Counted from the first letter of the stretch, positions 1 through 11,165 are shown. The stretch is 64,000 bases of DNA from Bremia lactucae (GCF_004359215.1 NC_090617.1:4998441-5062440), one strand, 5' to 3'. Notes: generated by a model from the letters alone, not told the origin. Translations and numbers: made by a program.

Positions 1-439
1 AAGGACCGTCAGAGTTACGGCCGCCGTTTACTGGGACTTCTAGTCTCGCTTTTTCGAAACCTTCGACCTTGACCTTCTCCTCCATTGCAAGTCTTAGACA
101 TTCGACGCGAAGCCTGGCTTTAAAGACTTAACGCTATTACCGCTAAGTTTGAAAAACGAACTTCAACAGGTGCAAGATTAAAATTGCATCGGTTGTCTCG
201 TGAGGCAGAACTTCCATGCCTCACGTGGGGTGATCTCTGTCCGCGTTGTGTCGACAACACGAAACAAGTAAAAGGGGAATTAAAATCCCTTTTTTTGCAC
301 TGGAAGAGGGCTCGCATTTCTATGCGCGATGCGATTGACGTTATGCAATCAATATACAAGCGCCAGGGGCGCGAATTTTCCGATGGACCTTCTGATCTAT
401 CGGATGGGTCTCGTCATACTGATGGACGAGCCCTCAACG

Positions 440-770
440 TCAACAACCAGCTGGGAACGAGGCTTTCCAGCTGTCTTGCGAAGGTGGGTAGCCGGGCCAG
501 CGAACAAGATGACTAGTTCGCTGATCACCGTGGTTTTGAGTACGTTCCACAAGGGCACGTTGACCACCGTGGGACTCCATTAATAATTGTGGCGAAAGTG
601 GGAAAATTAAATTCGACCTGTGTGTCGGATCTAGAGTCGAAGATCGACAAACTCGACCACTTCCTCCATGTATTGGAGGAGGGTCCTGATTATGAGCGCG
701 GTAAGCGTCACCCATTGGAGCAGATGGTGCAGACCAACTATATAGAACGGTTGGAAGACCGTACGAAGAG
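440..770 (-). pseudogene. Gypsy integrase C-terminal chromodomain remnant
   Basis: Minus-strand translation contains VERTQNH followed by LVRWPGYPPSQDSW, the core of a retrotransposon chromodomain (beta strands plus aromatic cage region W..P..DSW). The same domain is on the plus strand at about 48600-48840 of the larger element. Chromodomains at the integrase C-terminus target integration to marked chromatin. The plus-strand reading frame at 184-516 is only the antisense shadow of this region. Confidence 0.7.
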
Positions 771-774
771 TGCG

Positions 775-2760
775 TACTTTTGGGCGCATGCCGTGTTTAG
801 CGACGATGCACCCAAGAAGTGGTATTTCGCTTGCCGCGAATATACACTTCTTGAGATTTGCATACAACGTATGCATTCGCATAAGTGTAACAACCTAACA
901 AACGTGAGTTTTATGAACTTCCACGTCCGTCATTCCGTCCATAGCCCGGCTATGGACGAATGCATCGTCAAAATAACCCGGTGTGTATTCTCGCACCGGT
1001 CTCACACATTCGTTACGCACCTGTTGATTGTTGCAGGGGTGTTATTAAACCCCTGCGGTATTACTAGCCTTCCCAGAGCGTCCCACTGGGAGTGCTCACT
1101 GCTGTGTACCGGATGTCCGTTCGCGCATAAGGATATGATTAAATCCATCCATCAGATCCATAGACGAAAGATGGTACTCTTAGACATACCATCTATGATT
1201 ACGTATTTCTAGGTATCGGCGTTTGAGCCGGTACCGTTGCAGCATTCAGTTATTTAAATGCGTGCACTATCCGCCATTCTCCTGAGGCCTTTCGCACAGA
1301 AGGTCGAAGATCTATGTGTGGAGGTTAATTCCTTTACATGGCTCGCTTTTAATCGATCGATAAGAATTTATTGGTCGCAAGTACTTGTTCAGGAGGCATG
1401 GCCACTGCTTCATGACAAAGTGCTTCGAGCCCGGTTTGAGCTCGATCTCATGTCGAGTGCCTTAATCCTCTGACAATACGCACGTAGCTGCTTAATGGAA
1501 TACACCCTTAATTCAAAAAAATCCTTGTAGAGATGATTTGTCTTAAATGACTCCCATAATTGAGTAGTATATTTTTCAATCCGAGTCTTCACATCGAGGA
1601 GACTTTCGTCCATCGATGAGCTGCTGAGAACCCGTTCATTCTCTGCAAAAAATACCGCTGACCAAATATCGGTTACTTATTCGTTCTCTGACGGCTACGC
1701 AGATCTGCTTGATTCTACCACTTTGCAGATCTCTCAAGAACGTTTGGGTTCTACGGTTGGTTTTTGAATTATCTCCGAAAGTTAACTTCGGAGGCGCATA
1801 TAGATCAAGAGCATAGGCGCCTACTCTTGATCTATCATTAATCAAGACATTGAATGTCTTGATTTCTTCCTAGGAATTATCTACAGGCTGCCGAGGGATT
1901 AATCCCTCGGGATGTTGAAGTCTAGTCAATTCAGCATTAAATATTTACGAAGATTTCTCCTCAAGTACGTGGGGACTTATTCCTCAACGTCTTCGGACTG
2001 TCTTGTGCTATCACAGTTGGGTCTTCAATGGTCGACTCTCTATTCGACCTAGGATCATCGTGTTGGCCATTTTAGACAACCGGTATTTTCCTTGAATTTC
2101 GCCCGCTAAGCGTACATTCACGTCTAAATCCACTCGACTTATTCGACTGGTGGACCTTCGGCGCTGTCTGTCCATTCGCACAGCAGCCGGCAGCTGACTC
2201 CACAGTGTGAGTATTAATCACACTGTGATCTTGTGCAGTCGTACTAACGGCTGTACCACAAGTGAGGCCATTGCACTCACTCGCAGTAAATCCACACGCT
2301 TGTGAACGCTCAAAGACGTCCAACAGTTGACCACCTGATCAAGAGACACGTATGGTCACGACTTGCTGCTGCCAATTTTTACATGGCTCGTACTTTCTGA
2401 GCCAAGGTAATTCAAGGATGACATAAAAATTTGTCATCTAAATCTAGTACGATAAAATCATCATCGTACTATTTACCCTTTAACTTGTATTTGATAAAGC
2501 TTCACTTTTCTTTAACGCTACAGATGCGCCTGTTGCTAGGCGCACCGTCATCCTCGTTAAAGGGATATCGCGCTTAATAAATTGAGTTCGCGATCTTCTA
2601 GCAATCGGCGTCCAGTAAAATTATTCGACGCCCACAATCGACTAGGGACTAAAGTGACCCCTTTTTTAACACTTTTATTTTCAGGGAGATGAGTTTAACC
2701 TCATCCCCTGGGACAGTAACACAGAATGTTTTTTTATGCGTGTGGGCTGCAAAAAGCCTG
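775..2760 (-). pseudogene. Gypsy pol remnant (protease region and reverse transcriptase)
   Basis: Minus-strand translation shows reverse transcriptase landmarks: SMDLMDGF (palm, around 1150) and the thumb-region stretch NLKKCIFAASEIPLLGCIV near 800-880. The protease-like stretch lies at about 2400-2560. Stops and frameshifts split the region, so it is non-functional. Nucleotide similarity to the pol genes at 45060-46290 and 51540-52700 is visible by eye. The RT reading frame ends by fusing to pre-chromodomain sequence near 775. Confidence 0.75.
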
Positions 2761-3840
2761 CAAATTATTATGACGTTGCTGGATCAGAAGGGCGCTCCAA
2801 CCTACTGACTCCGTCCGTTTTCTTACGATCTGCCTAGCCGTTGCGATTTCGGAACAGCGTTGGATTCGCGTCATCCGCTGCTCCTAGCGAGAGGTCGGTC
2901 TTTTCGCTTAGTATTAGGCACTAGCCGTCAGGCATTACAGTCATAGGCGTAAAGGCCTATCTTTTGACAACGATTACGTTTTTTCAACTGTTTGTAACTT
3001 GAAGAGCGAGTTTTCTCGCTTTATACATACGAAAGATCTCCGTATCCTTGTCGCCTCGGTGGACGATATGCACTCGAGTCGACGAAAGCCTGTTCAGGAC
3101 TGAAGTCCTCCTGTTCCGCTATAGAGACCGCTTGGTCGAGCAACTCTAAATCCATCCGGAACAGGTGGGTCTTGACAGGTACGTTTGCAAGACCTTTAAT
3201 ATACACAGCTACCTGTGATTGTTCATCGATTGGATGACTAACGATACAACTGACCTATGCTGGGCATGAGCGTGAATGTCAACTTTGCCCTGCTATAAAT
3301 CTAAGAGCTCGGCTCAATCCATAAATTCGGCACGTGGTGGCTCCAATGTTTCCCTAAACCGGGTCTTTAAGACCTCATACGACCCAAAGACTAATGGATC
3401 GTGAAGCTTGAGCCCCAAGGTCCACGCTTTGGCACGTTTGGCTAAGTTGGACATGCCAAATTTCACTTTCGTCGCATCATCACTGATACGGCGAGCTTCT
3501 ATGGCGTCGTTTAACTCGACGAACCATTTCAAAAGGGAGTCGCCTTCGACTGCATTAAACTTAGAAATTTTGATCTTTAAGCTTTCGGGTCGATGCAGAA
3601 GCGTCGGCCCATTAGCAGCATTTACATGCTGCTGCCTCAACATTGCCAATTGTTGAGCACCCTGTTCTCTTAACACCCCCGCGTGTTGAGAGCCGGTGAA
3701 GCAAGGCTACTTTCACTCGAGCCGCGTCGAGTTCGTGTTCTATGAACTCGGCTATGGCCGCATGTTGTTTATCTGTGTTCAGAGTGAACAGCATGGCGTC
3801 AACAGTTTACCCGCCTTCGACTGAACTTATTCGTCCGATC
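2760..3840 (-). pseudogene. Gypsy gag remnant
   Basis: The minus-strand frame at 3314-3676 (120 aa) contains the gag capsid pattern LLKWFVELNDAIEARRI and FGMSNLAKRAKAWTLGL, also present in the gag genes at 42626-42900 and 50700-50970. It ends at LEPPRAEFMD before a stop. Downstream (3021-3206) a further piece of the gag C-terminal region survives. The nucleocapsid zinc knuckle cannot be read intact. Structural protein of the retrotransposon particle, now inactive. Confidence 0.75.
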
Positions 3841-3967
3841 ACTCTTCATTCAAGATCACTCAATTGAGTTAACCATTCCGCGATAAACTTCTTGAGGGGC
3901 TGGAAAGCATTTCCTTCTTCATTTAAATGTCCATGCTGAATGGAACGTGCGAAGGTCATTAAACGGA

Positions 3968-3983
3968 CTACGAAGTGCTACCA
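3968..3983 (-). other. Primer-binding site of gypsy element 1
   Basis: The reverse complement reads TGGTAGCACTTCGTAG, two bases inside the LTR end. It begins with TGG, the complement of a tRNA CCA tail. The first eight bases (TGGTAGCA) fit the 3' end of an initiator methionine tRNA; the remainder diverges from the usual sequence, so the primer identity is inference. The same site occurs at 30241-30256, 42193-42208, 41066-41082 and 7645-7659. Confidence 0.65.
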
Positions 3984-3985
3984 GG

Positions 3986-4462
3986 TGTACGGGGCACCCT
4001 TTACTAGTACTGATCAGTACAAGCTAACACTACACTGATTACAGTGTAGGTTAGGTGCCTCGAAACTTCACGTACACAAACATACAGAGGAAGGTTTCTT
4101 ATGAAGGTAAGGGTCTTTAGCTGAAAGGTCTAGACTAAGGCCTTAGAGTAGAGAGCAGTAAAAACTGACGTAACGATCTTCTATCTACTACTGCACTTAT
4201 TATATAATTAACTAAGTATGGCACCTCCTTGCGCACCGCACAATAGTGTCTTATAACGATTGGCGGGGTTAATTTAGACTTCAATTAACCTTTCAATTGA
4301 ACTAATGTCGTATTGCATCAGTAATATCAAATCTGGTATTATTGGAACTATTGAAGTCAAAATTAATAAAGACAATAATTCGTACTTCTTTGCATACTTC
4401 TCTCGTAGAAATATATATTATTCCTCTTAATGAATAATACTTATGTAACGGACACCGTTACA
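3986..4462 (-). repeat. 5' LTR of gypsy element 1 (subtype A3), minus orientation
   Basis: Begins TGTACGGGGCACC next to the primer-binding site and ends ACGGACACCGTTACA, so in sense orientation it runs TGTAACGG to ACA. Length 477 bp. It shares the ends and several internal blocks with the LTRs at 30259-30736 and 10870-11136 and with the A1/A2 LTRs elsewhere in the window. No target duplication could be tested because the 3' LTR is outside. Confidence 0.8.
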
Positions 4463-5180
4463 GCCCTCTATAAATATAAATTTGTCTTTAGCCTTATTTC
4501 ACCCCTTTTCACAAACATACCGCCTACTTCCGTATAGTTGATTAAAAATGGGGCCTACTCTATAGTTTTTTATAGAGATGTACAGAAGCTTTCGTGGTGG
4601 GGCAACTCTGTCAATAGAGGTATTGCTAGCGCAAAAGGTGCTAAGAAAAGGCCAGCTGCAGTTACTTAATTCAAAATGTCTTGGGTGGGCAATAAGGTGC
4701 TGGCCATGACTGAAGGTAGAAGACTTGAAGCGTTGATTGATGAGCGCTTGGATCACTTGACAACCAAAGCTGTCACGCGGCTCTTAGTGATCTGCCACGG
4801 CAATGCTGAAAGGTGACTTTGGGGGCCGCTTGGCTGTAACGTTATAAAGAGGCGAAAAAATTGCGGCGTATTGCAAACAAAAGCCCGGGTCGGGGAAGCG
4901 TAACGCTTGACTTGGCCAGCACGGCGGAAAGCGGTAAGCGTTGGCGACTTTCCAGCACTGTAGACCGGATTGTCGTGCATGTTGACCGTAAATGAGCAAC
5001 ACACGCGACAATTTGACGGTATCTTCATCGCTCTCGTTTTCAAGGACACCGAATTTATGCAACGGACACATCTCTAAAAATATAAAATTGTCTCCAGGCG
5101 TAAATCTCCCCTATCTTAGATAAATTACGAAACCACGGAATTTAAGAAAAATCGTCATTCCAATCGACTCTATGCCACTA
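4463..5180. other. No recognised gene
   Basis: Between the gypsy LTR and the pogo-like element. Short open frames exist on the minus strand (4499-4756, 4753-5071) but they match no family I know and show no signal peptide, repeat or motif. Probably decayed transposon or intergenic sequence. Confidence 0.5.
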
Positions 5181-5414
5181 CACCGGTATCCATCATTTGT
5201 GTGTATCACACTAAAGCATTTAAAAATCATGTGCATCATATGAATAGTGTGTAACACATAATTGAGAAATACTCATTATTCATAGGATAATACGAATACT
5301 GTGTTACACATTATTGAAATACACACTTGATTAATATGTATTAGGCTCAGTGCCCGATATTTCATTTATAATGCGCAAATGATGAAGAGTTGGGGTCGTT
5401 TTGATGGGATGCGC

Positions 5415-5966
5415 TCACTGCAAAGGGGGCTTAGCTTCTCCATCAAAATGATTTCGATTCTTGTTCACAATCGCCTGCAGTCCAGGTGATAGCTGTGCAA
5501 TATACCACTGATCGATCACATTTAGGGATAGAGAACATCGGATCATGGCCTTGCGCGCATAATACAGGCCAGTAGCATCCGTCATTGCGTTTACTCGACA
5601 AGCCGATTCTGCTGCCATCTTGAGAAGAACGTCTTGCCAGGATTTTTTGATAGCCCCCGACACATTAGCAAACAACCCTTCTTTGATCGCCTTAAATGTG
5701 TACTCCTCCCAAAGGGTCGTCCACTCCTTAATCTTGGATATCACGAAGCTGTCGCACGGCTGCACCTTGTCTGTTTCGCATGCTACAAGCTTGCGCATGC
5801 TGGCACCAATGCGGTCCATGTAATCTTGCACCTCGAGGCCGTCATTGTGTTCTCCATAGTTGTCTACATAAATAACGCACTTGTGCTCGGGCATGTTCAT
5901 GGCAGGGAAATTACGTCGCTGAGCGCGAGGCTCATTCAGCCACTCCAACCAAACCTTTTTCGTCAT
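5415..5966 (-). pseudogene. pogo-like transposase, C-terminal catalytic part
   Basis: 183-residue open frame with IYVDNYGEH (second catalytic Asp of the DDE_1/pogo fold) and, about 45 residues on, TDKVQPCDSFVISKIK, the third acidic residue motif (normally LVQPCD or VQPLD). The first catalytic Asp and the DNA-binding domains are absent from this frame. The frame is open but the protein would be inactive alone. Family assignment comes from the motif order and spacing and is fairly safe; the subfamily is not. Confidence 0.75.
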
Positions 5967-6084
5967 GAACTCTTTTTTAGCTATCTATAGGAGACGCCAG
6001 GAACATCATCTGGCACACCACGGATGGGATAAGAGCAGGCGTGAAGCTCTCTCCGAAGCTGCTTCTACAGTTGGCGAGATCATT

Positions 6085-6602
6085 ATCCGCGAGTCGTCTC
6101 ATGCATTTTTTGTCTTCAATACATCAGCAATGGAAAATTGTTGATGGATCGAATTGACTATCGCTGGATTCAACGATTCATGGAAGCGAAAAACATCCTT
6201 CGCCGCGCACAGTCTGGAAGCTCATGGTTAGCGAGCAGAGAATGAAACATATCGAGAAAGAAATTGCTTACCACTTAGGAGTTGCGGCACATAAGTTATT
6301 TGTGATATTATTGTTCATATTTTAGCTGATTGTGTCTGTGTAGGCGAATTTCAGTCAGGTTCTTTGGACGAACATTTGTGGAAAATGCTGATGAAACGCA
6401 TTTTGTTATCAATATAAATAATGGCAAAACGCTGGAATTCCTTGGTGATAATGACGTCAAGTACGCTGACGTTGTCTCTGGTGGCATGGGCATGACGATG
6501 GTCGTACGGCTTACCGGTGGCCTAGGCGCTACAATTTTCTCCCCATTTATGATCTTTCAGAACATGGACTGCTTCCCGATAGCGGTTGAAATCGTCCACT
6601 AA
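6085..6602 (+). pseudogene. pogo-like transposase, HTH and first catalytic Asp
   Basis: The plus strand encodes, across frame changes, IDYRWIQRFMEAKNILRRAQ (CENP-B/Tc5-type HTH), KHIEKEIAYHLG, and then an open frame from 6330 with NADETHFVININNGKTLEF and YADVVSGGMGMTMVVRLTGG. DETHF carries the first catalytic aspartate of DDE_1 transposases. A short intron between the two parts (ending near GTGTAG at about 6341) is possible. Its matching C-terminal half lies on the opposite strand, so the gene is broken. Confidence 0.7.
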
Positions 6603-6667
6603 TTCATCATAAAGCCACTCGACCTAGTTTGCTCGCTTGCACTCACGCCCTGAAGCTGCTTTTGACA

Positions 6668-7329
6668 TCAGCTTCTTGCGTATCCCCGGTTGCCTATGAT
6701 TGACAGAGACCATATTTTGGCAATCGCGATCAATTGCACAAAGTCATCGCGATCGTTCCACCACCGACTCGCCTTCGTACAGTCAGTATTAACGATACCG
6801 CAGAAGCCAGATGAAAATTCTTGCACGGCTATTGCGAATAGGCCCTTCTTGCCGTTTGCTGCTTCGTCTCCAATCATCCGCTTGACCACCCTAATCCTTG
6901 TCTGTTTCGTAGTCACTTTAGAGCATGCGCTTTCGCATCTGACTATTTGGTTCCCCACTGTATTCCGTCTTCTTCGTCTTCCACCTCAATTTCCTTCTCA
7001 TCGCATTCCCCAATGTTTCGAGCCTGCCCGCGAGCAAACGCCGCCACAATCGGAGACGCGGAGAAAATAGACAACGCCGTTTCCTTCGGCAAGGCGAGTA
7101 GTTCATCACGCTATCGACCTATTAATTGGCATTCAGGCCAAACTGAGAGATAATGCATGATGGCATCCATGGCAGCCGCCATAAATCCCTTGTCTCTTTC
7201 AATCTTGCTTAAATCATTGTTTTCAAAACCCCATTCCCAAAGCTTTGCCTTCAATTTAATCAGACAATCCTCTTGATCTCTCCTACTCATTTCGCTTCCC
7301 ACCACCACAAATGGCAATCGCAGCTGCAT
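6668..7329 (-). pseudogene. Transposon-associated frames, possible transposase N-terminus
   Basis: Three consecutive minus-strand frames (7111-7329, 6918-7109, 6668-6958) read like one interrupted protein with basic, tryptophan-containing stretches (LKAKLWEWGF, ASRWWNDRDDF). Position between the transposase pieces and the right-hand repeat suggests it is the N-terminal part of the pogo-like transposase. I cannot assign a domain with confidence. Confidence 0.35.
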
Positions 7330-7470
7330 TCCTCGCTATCCAACTCCGTACGCTCTGCCGTATGAATAGTGTGTCTCCGGATTTCCGTATGCTGTGCCCT
7401 ATAAAAAGTGTGTATCACACTATTAAAGGATACACACTATTCAGGTTTATACACTAATGACGAATAATGG

Positions 7471-7642
7471 TGTAGTTGCCACTTGATGCTACGAACCCCT
7501 AAATCCCTTGAAGTATGAATCACTAAGCTTTAATAGCTTGTACGACTCCCTCAGTTGTAAAACCCCTTAGTTCTATAGAACTATTTGACTCTTCGAATCT
7601 TAAGTCTTCCTCTGACTTAAGGAGTGAGGTAGCTCCGCTACA
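7471..7642 (+). repeat. Possible LTR (type C) of the plus-strand gypsy at 7.5-10.3 kb
   Basis: Starts TGTAGTTGCC and ends GCTACA, followed two bases later by TGGTAGCACTCGTAG (7645-7659), a primer-binding site like those of the other gypsy elements here. At 172 bp it is short and may be truncated at its 5' end. A related sequence in the opposite orientation lies at 31890-32240 (shared block TCAGAGGAAGACTTA in reverse complement). Confidence 0.4.
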
Positions 7643-7979
7643 ACTGGTAGCACTCGTAGTCAATCTACACCTGAGGGGTCTAAGACTAAGTTTTACTGAA
7701 ATGGAAGAGTTTCCAGAACTTTTAGAGGCGCAACGCACAGCGTTTGACAAGCTCAAAACTTTGTCTGGGCTTGAACATATATAGAATTCATTATGTCCAG
7801 GGCGCAGAGGTCCTGCATGCAAGGCTTGAAGCTTTTATGTGATATGAATCCTCCCTGATCGGACAGGTTCAGGAACACCTTACGGCATCAATGCCAACTC
7901 GGTACATCTCTGTACCTGATTCAGAGCGTTAGGCTCGCCCTTAAGTTGTCGATGTAAAGACATTTGAGGGAAAAGAGGG

Positions 7980-8660
7980 ATAAAACCTCACTTTTTGGAT
8001 AAAGCCTATGGGGATGTTCATTGGCTCCATTTTGTTCTTAACAGAACGGCAAAAGGTGGCAATGGCCATTTTCAAACTCGGAGATTGATCCATGGCGTGG
8101 GCACTATCGTGCAGTATGGCCATAAACGACGCATTTCTATCATTGGATTCGCTAAAACGGCAAATGACCAGAACGTTTGCACCGCCTGGTCAGGCTTTTA
8201 GCATGCGACCACGGCTCATAGCGACTCGACAAGGTGCACGAACCCTAGGGGACTATGTCCAGGAGTTGAGAACTCTCATTGCATCTACGCATCAAAACCC
8301 GGTGCAAGAAGCTATAGTCGTAACATAGTTGATGGGGGGGGCTTAATGAGGGCGTTGCCGGACGGAATTATTTCAAAACCATCCTGCTACTCTCGAAGAG
8401 GCAGTTGCCCTACCGCTACAATCTGAGTTGGCTTTGAGTCTGCTCGTGTTCGCAAGCCAATTTACAGTTCAAGCTCTTCGAGCACATGGGTACCGTCTAA
8501 TAGACCGGAACGCATGTATCTAAGCCTCGTTGAGGAAGGAGAAGAGGCACTTCAACCTGTGAAACAGCAAAAAAAACACCCTTAGATGTTATATGTGCGG
8601 AAGCACAAATCATTTACGTTCGGCCTGTCCCACGCAATACACGTAAATCTTGAAAGAGCA
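7980..8660 (+). pseudogene. Gypsy gag with intact CCHC zinc knuckle
   Basis: The frame at 8092-8328 contains GARTLGDYVQELRTLIAST, a gag capsid C-terminal motif. Downstream, in another frame, CYMCGSTNHLRSAC at 8587-8628 is a perfect C-x2-C-x4-H-x4-C nucleocapsid knuckle. Stops and frameshifts separate the parts. Together with the protease and RT that follow, it forms one plus-strand gag-pol remnant of a lineage different from gypsy element 1. Confidence 0.75.
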
Positions 8661-8779
8661 CCAATTTCGACGTATACCAGAAATCTTGTACGGCGCTGGA
8701 AAACGTCGATACCGAGTAGGTGCGGGGGCGCCCTACTGGGGGAGACCTAGGCTTTGTTGAACCTACTTAATGGCATCGG

Positions 8780-9200
8780 GTAAGAGTCCAAGCCTGGTTT
8801 GTTAATCGCTCAAGCGACTGTGAAGGGTTTCGATAAGCCATGGTCAACTTTAATTGACTCAGATGTGTTTTGCAATTACGCTCGACGTCTTTGCTTTGAG
8901 GGAAATTAGCAATACGGTAAGGCGCTTAAAGTGCATGAAAGTTATACAATCACTGTCAGCTTTGCGACTGGGACTCGTGTCTCTGTTCCTATAATTCCGT
9001 TGATTTTAGTATGAAGTAAATGGACTTTGACAGTATGGAACCTGTCTTGTCCTTGATTTGGATTCGAGATTTGATCTTCTTAGTATGGCCTGGCTTGGAC
9101 GCTATGCTTTATGGATCGATTGGAGTTACAAGACCTTAGGCGCCACGCACAATGTTCCTAGTAAAGTTTTGGAGAGTCATGGATCCCCTTAACTTCTTGA
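8780..9200 (+). pseudogene. Gypsy retropepsin remnant
   Basis: Plus-strand translation shows TLIDSDVFCNYARR at about 8850-8890, a degraded aspartic protease active site (D-S-G-A/T normally; here D-S-D), and further on MAWLGRYALWIDWSYKTLG, the conserved segment after the protease flap (G-x-x-W-L). The active-site glycine is lost and frames are broken, so it is inactive. Confidence 0.7.
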
Positions 9201-9249
9201 ATGACATTATGCTCTGTGCTAGTCCAGCACCAATCTGTATCCATTTTAA

Positions 9250-10340
9250 GGAGATTAGATAATGGCCAAGCCATATCCGCGTAATTTTCGCTATATTTGT
9301 GTAAATAATTCGTGAAACCCGACCTCTTACGCAAATCCTTTTTTTTTAGAAAGCGGCTAATCTACGATGGCTTTTACCTTGGCAAGATCCGCTCTAAGTC
9401 CTCGCTTCCCAATGAATCACCCTTAGAGAGGATTATTTTCTGCGCCAAAAATGCATTTGGATGCATTGGTATATTTGTGCGCATACACTCGACCACTGCT
9501 CGAAATGGTCTATGTGGTATAGCACATCCGACCGACCAATTCACCATCTACTTTACTCCCGGATAGAGGTGTCCGTCATAAAACTTACTTGGTTCCTGGA
9601 ACCAAATACTGTGCCACACGACGGTGGCCTTTACAGAGAAACAGTGTGACGTCAATGACGATTTCTTCCGTGCTAGGCTGAAAAAGTACGAAAGAGCAAA
9701 TCTCCCCATTCGACACCGACATTTTCTTTCAAAAAGCCAAATGGTAAATGGCGCATTGTACATGCTTATAATAAGCTTAATGCTGCCACCATACCAGCAC
9801 AAACCCCCAATCCTACAAAGGATATTCTTCAGAACAATATGGTGGGATGCACAATGTACAGTGCACTCGACTTAGTCGATGATTATTACTACTGCTCATG
9901 CGAGCTAGAAATTTCCCACTTACAGCGGTTAGCACCTCAAGCGGTATGCAATGGGAGTGGTTGGTTATGCCTCAAGGGCTTTCCGACGCCCCGCCATCAT
10001 TAGTCGTCTAGTAACGCAATTGTTTCGCCCTCAGCGAGGTTATGCACAGACTTATTTTGATGACATTTTTTTCTATCGTCGTGCGGAGCAGGGTACATTC
10101 CACATCTTGGAATTCCTTAATCAAGGAATTAAATGGAAACGTAGAACCTTTAAAAATCGACGATCTACTCAGCGCAATAAGCGCAGCTTTTTTGTCTTCC
10201 AGGACAGCTTCGTCCAGATGTGACGATAAGTTTAACTCAATCGTTGGTCGAATGACCACCATATCAGATAAGTTGCCAGCCTTTAAGGCTCGGCACTCAT
10301 CAATCTACATTTCGTCTATGCGATTACCGCAAGGCTAACT
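9250..10340 (+). pseudogene. Gypsy reverse transcriptase remnant
   Basis: Successive frames read VPGTKYCATRRWPLQRKQCD (RT N-terminus), KPNGKWRIVHAYNKLNAATI (finger motif), MYSALDLVDDYYY (palm), SSGMQWEWLVMPQGLSDAP, and TYFDDIFFYRRAEQG, in which F-D-D is the catalytic Y/F-x-D-D. At least four frameshifts separate them. No RNase H or integrase follows; the remnant stops near 10340. Confidence 0.8.
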
Positions 10341-10869
10341 TCTCCCTCAATGTTACCGCTTGCACCATTTACAAGCGTGTGTAATTAGCTCACTCGTGTC
10401 ACTTTGTGAGGGTATAAACGCTTCGTGTCTTCTCTGTCTTGGCGTAGAGAAAATACGCCTTGAAGAGGCGTATTTTCTCTACTCCAAGACAGACATTCAC
10501 GCCCCCGAATTTTCCAGCCTGTATTGTTTCTATACCAGACATGGTGTCTAATTCGACATCCGACAAGGAGTTAAGTAATTCAACTTTCTCATCCAGCGGA
10601 CTTTTACGTGCGCTTCACGTGCATTTGAAGGGTTTGACCCAAAATTCTTTTTTTAAGATCAAAAGGGGAACTACACTTTATTTGATTATTCAATCTAAAA
10701 ACTTACACTAGCTTATTCAAAAATAGATTTCGGCCGCCGAATTTATATCTGGCGTCGACCACATTTCTTACCCGTAATAAATAGGATTTAAGCTATTAAC
10801 TATTTCAGAATAGGATAGAAGGGTATATAATCTATAAGGTTAATGTACCACAACAACGGTTCTCTAACC
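10341..10869. other. No recognised gene; contains a long hairpin
   Basis: Only short frames. Apart from the inverted repeat at 10434-10492 I see no conserved feature. The stretch lies between a gypsy RT remnant and an LTR remnant. Confidence 0.5.
10434..10492. repeat. 27-bp-stem inverted repeat (hairpin)
   Basis: The left arm 10434-10460 pairs with the right arm 10466-10492 around the 5-nt loop TGAAG. The inner 17 bp (GTAGAGAAAATACGCCT) are perfect, then one mismatch, then nine more perfect pairs (CTGTCTTGG). It is not AT-slippage sequence. Confidence 0.9.
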
Positions 10870-11136
10870 GATGTGTGCCCAATTACAGAATTGATGTCTT
10901 AACGCGTCAATAGTACCAAATTTGATAACATCGAAACTATGAAATCAAGTTATTTATGAAGATGATAATTTTGTACTTCTTTGCCTTGTTCCGCTCATAG
11001 AAAAATAATATTAATTATTCCATTCATAGAAAAAATATAAATTATTCCATTCATAGAAAGAATATTAAATATTCCATTTATAGAAATAATATTGAATATT
11101 CATAAGATAATCATTATGTAACGACACCCCGTTACA
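10870..11136 (-). repeat. Truncated LTR (subtype A3), minus orientation
   Basis: Ends ATGTAACGACACCCCGTTACA-like at 11136 (sense start TGTAACGGGG) and shares blocks with the LTRs at 3986-4462 and 30259-30736. The inner part (about 10990-11095) is three to four tandem copies of a roughly 28-bp AT-rich unit around ATTCCATTCATAGAAA. The other LTR end and any internal region are missing. Confidence 0.65.
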
Positions 11137-11165
11137 TTAGCGCTTTTTTTGGTAAATTTTATGTA

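Larger units (their letters stand above)
1..4462 (-). mobile_element. Degenerate Ty3/gypsy element 1 (5' LTR, gag, RT remnant, chromodomain)
   Basis: Read on the minus strand the order is 5' LTR, primer-binding site, gag, protease region, reverse transcriptase and chromodomain, which is the order of a chromovirus-type Ty3/gypsy element. The 3' LTR would lie beyond position 1. No reading frame is intact. RNase H and integrase are missing: the RT tail runs straight into the segment that precedes the chromodomain at about 775, so an internal deletion of roughly 2.3 kb is inferred by comparison with the longer element at 41588-50400. Confidence 0.85.
5180..7450. mobile_element. Rearranged pogo-like (CENP-B/DDE_1) DNA transposon
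   Basis: Transposase pieces lie in both orientations: the catalytic C-terminal part on the minus strand (5415-5966), HTH plus first catalytic aspartate on the plus strand (about 6085-6602), and N-terminal-like frames on the minus strand (6668-7329). Both ends (5190-5340 and 7360-7450) carry AT-rich, partly palindromic repeats built on GAATAGTGTGTA, which could be the degraded terminal inverted repeats. Exact ends and target duplication are not identified. Either one element suffered an internal inversion or two copies are interleaved. Confidence 0.6.

Noticed and set aside
4753..5071. Two overlapping minus-strand frames of 95-98 aa.
   Set aside because: No signal peptide, domain or homologous block seen; adjacent transposon debris makes chance frames likely.
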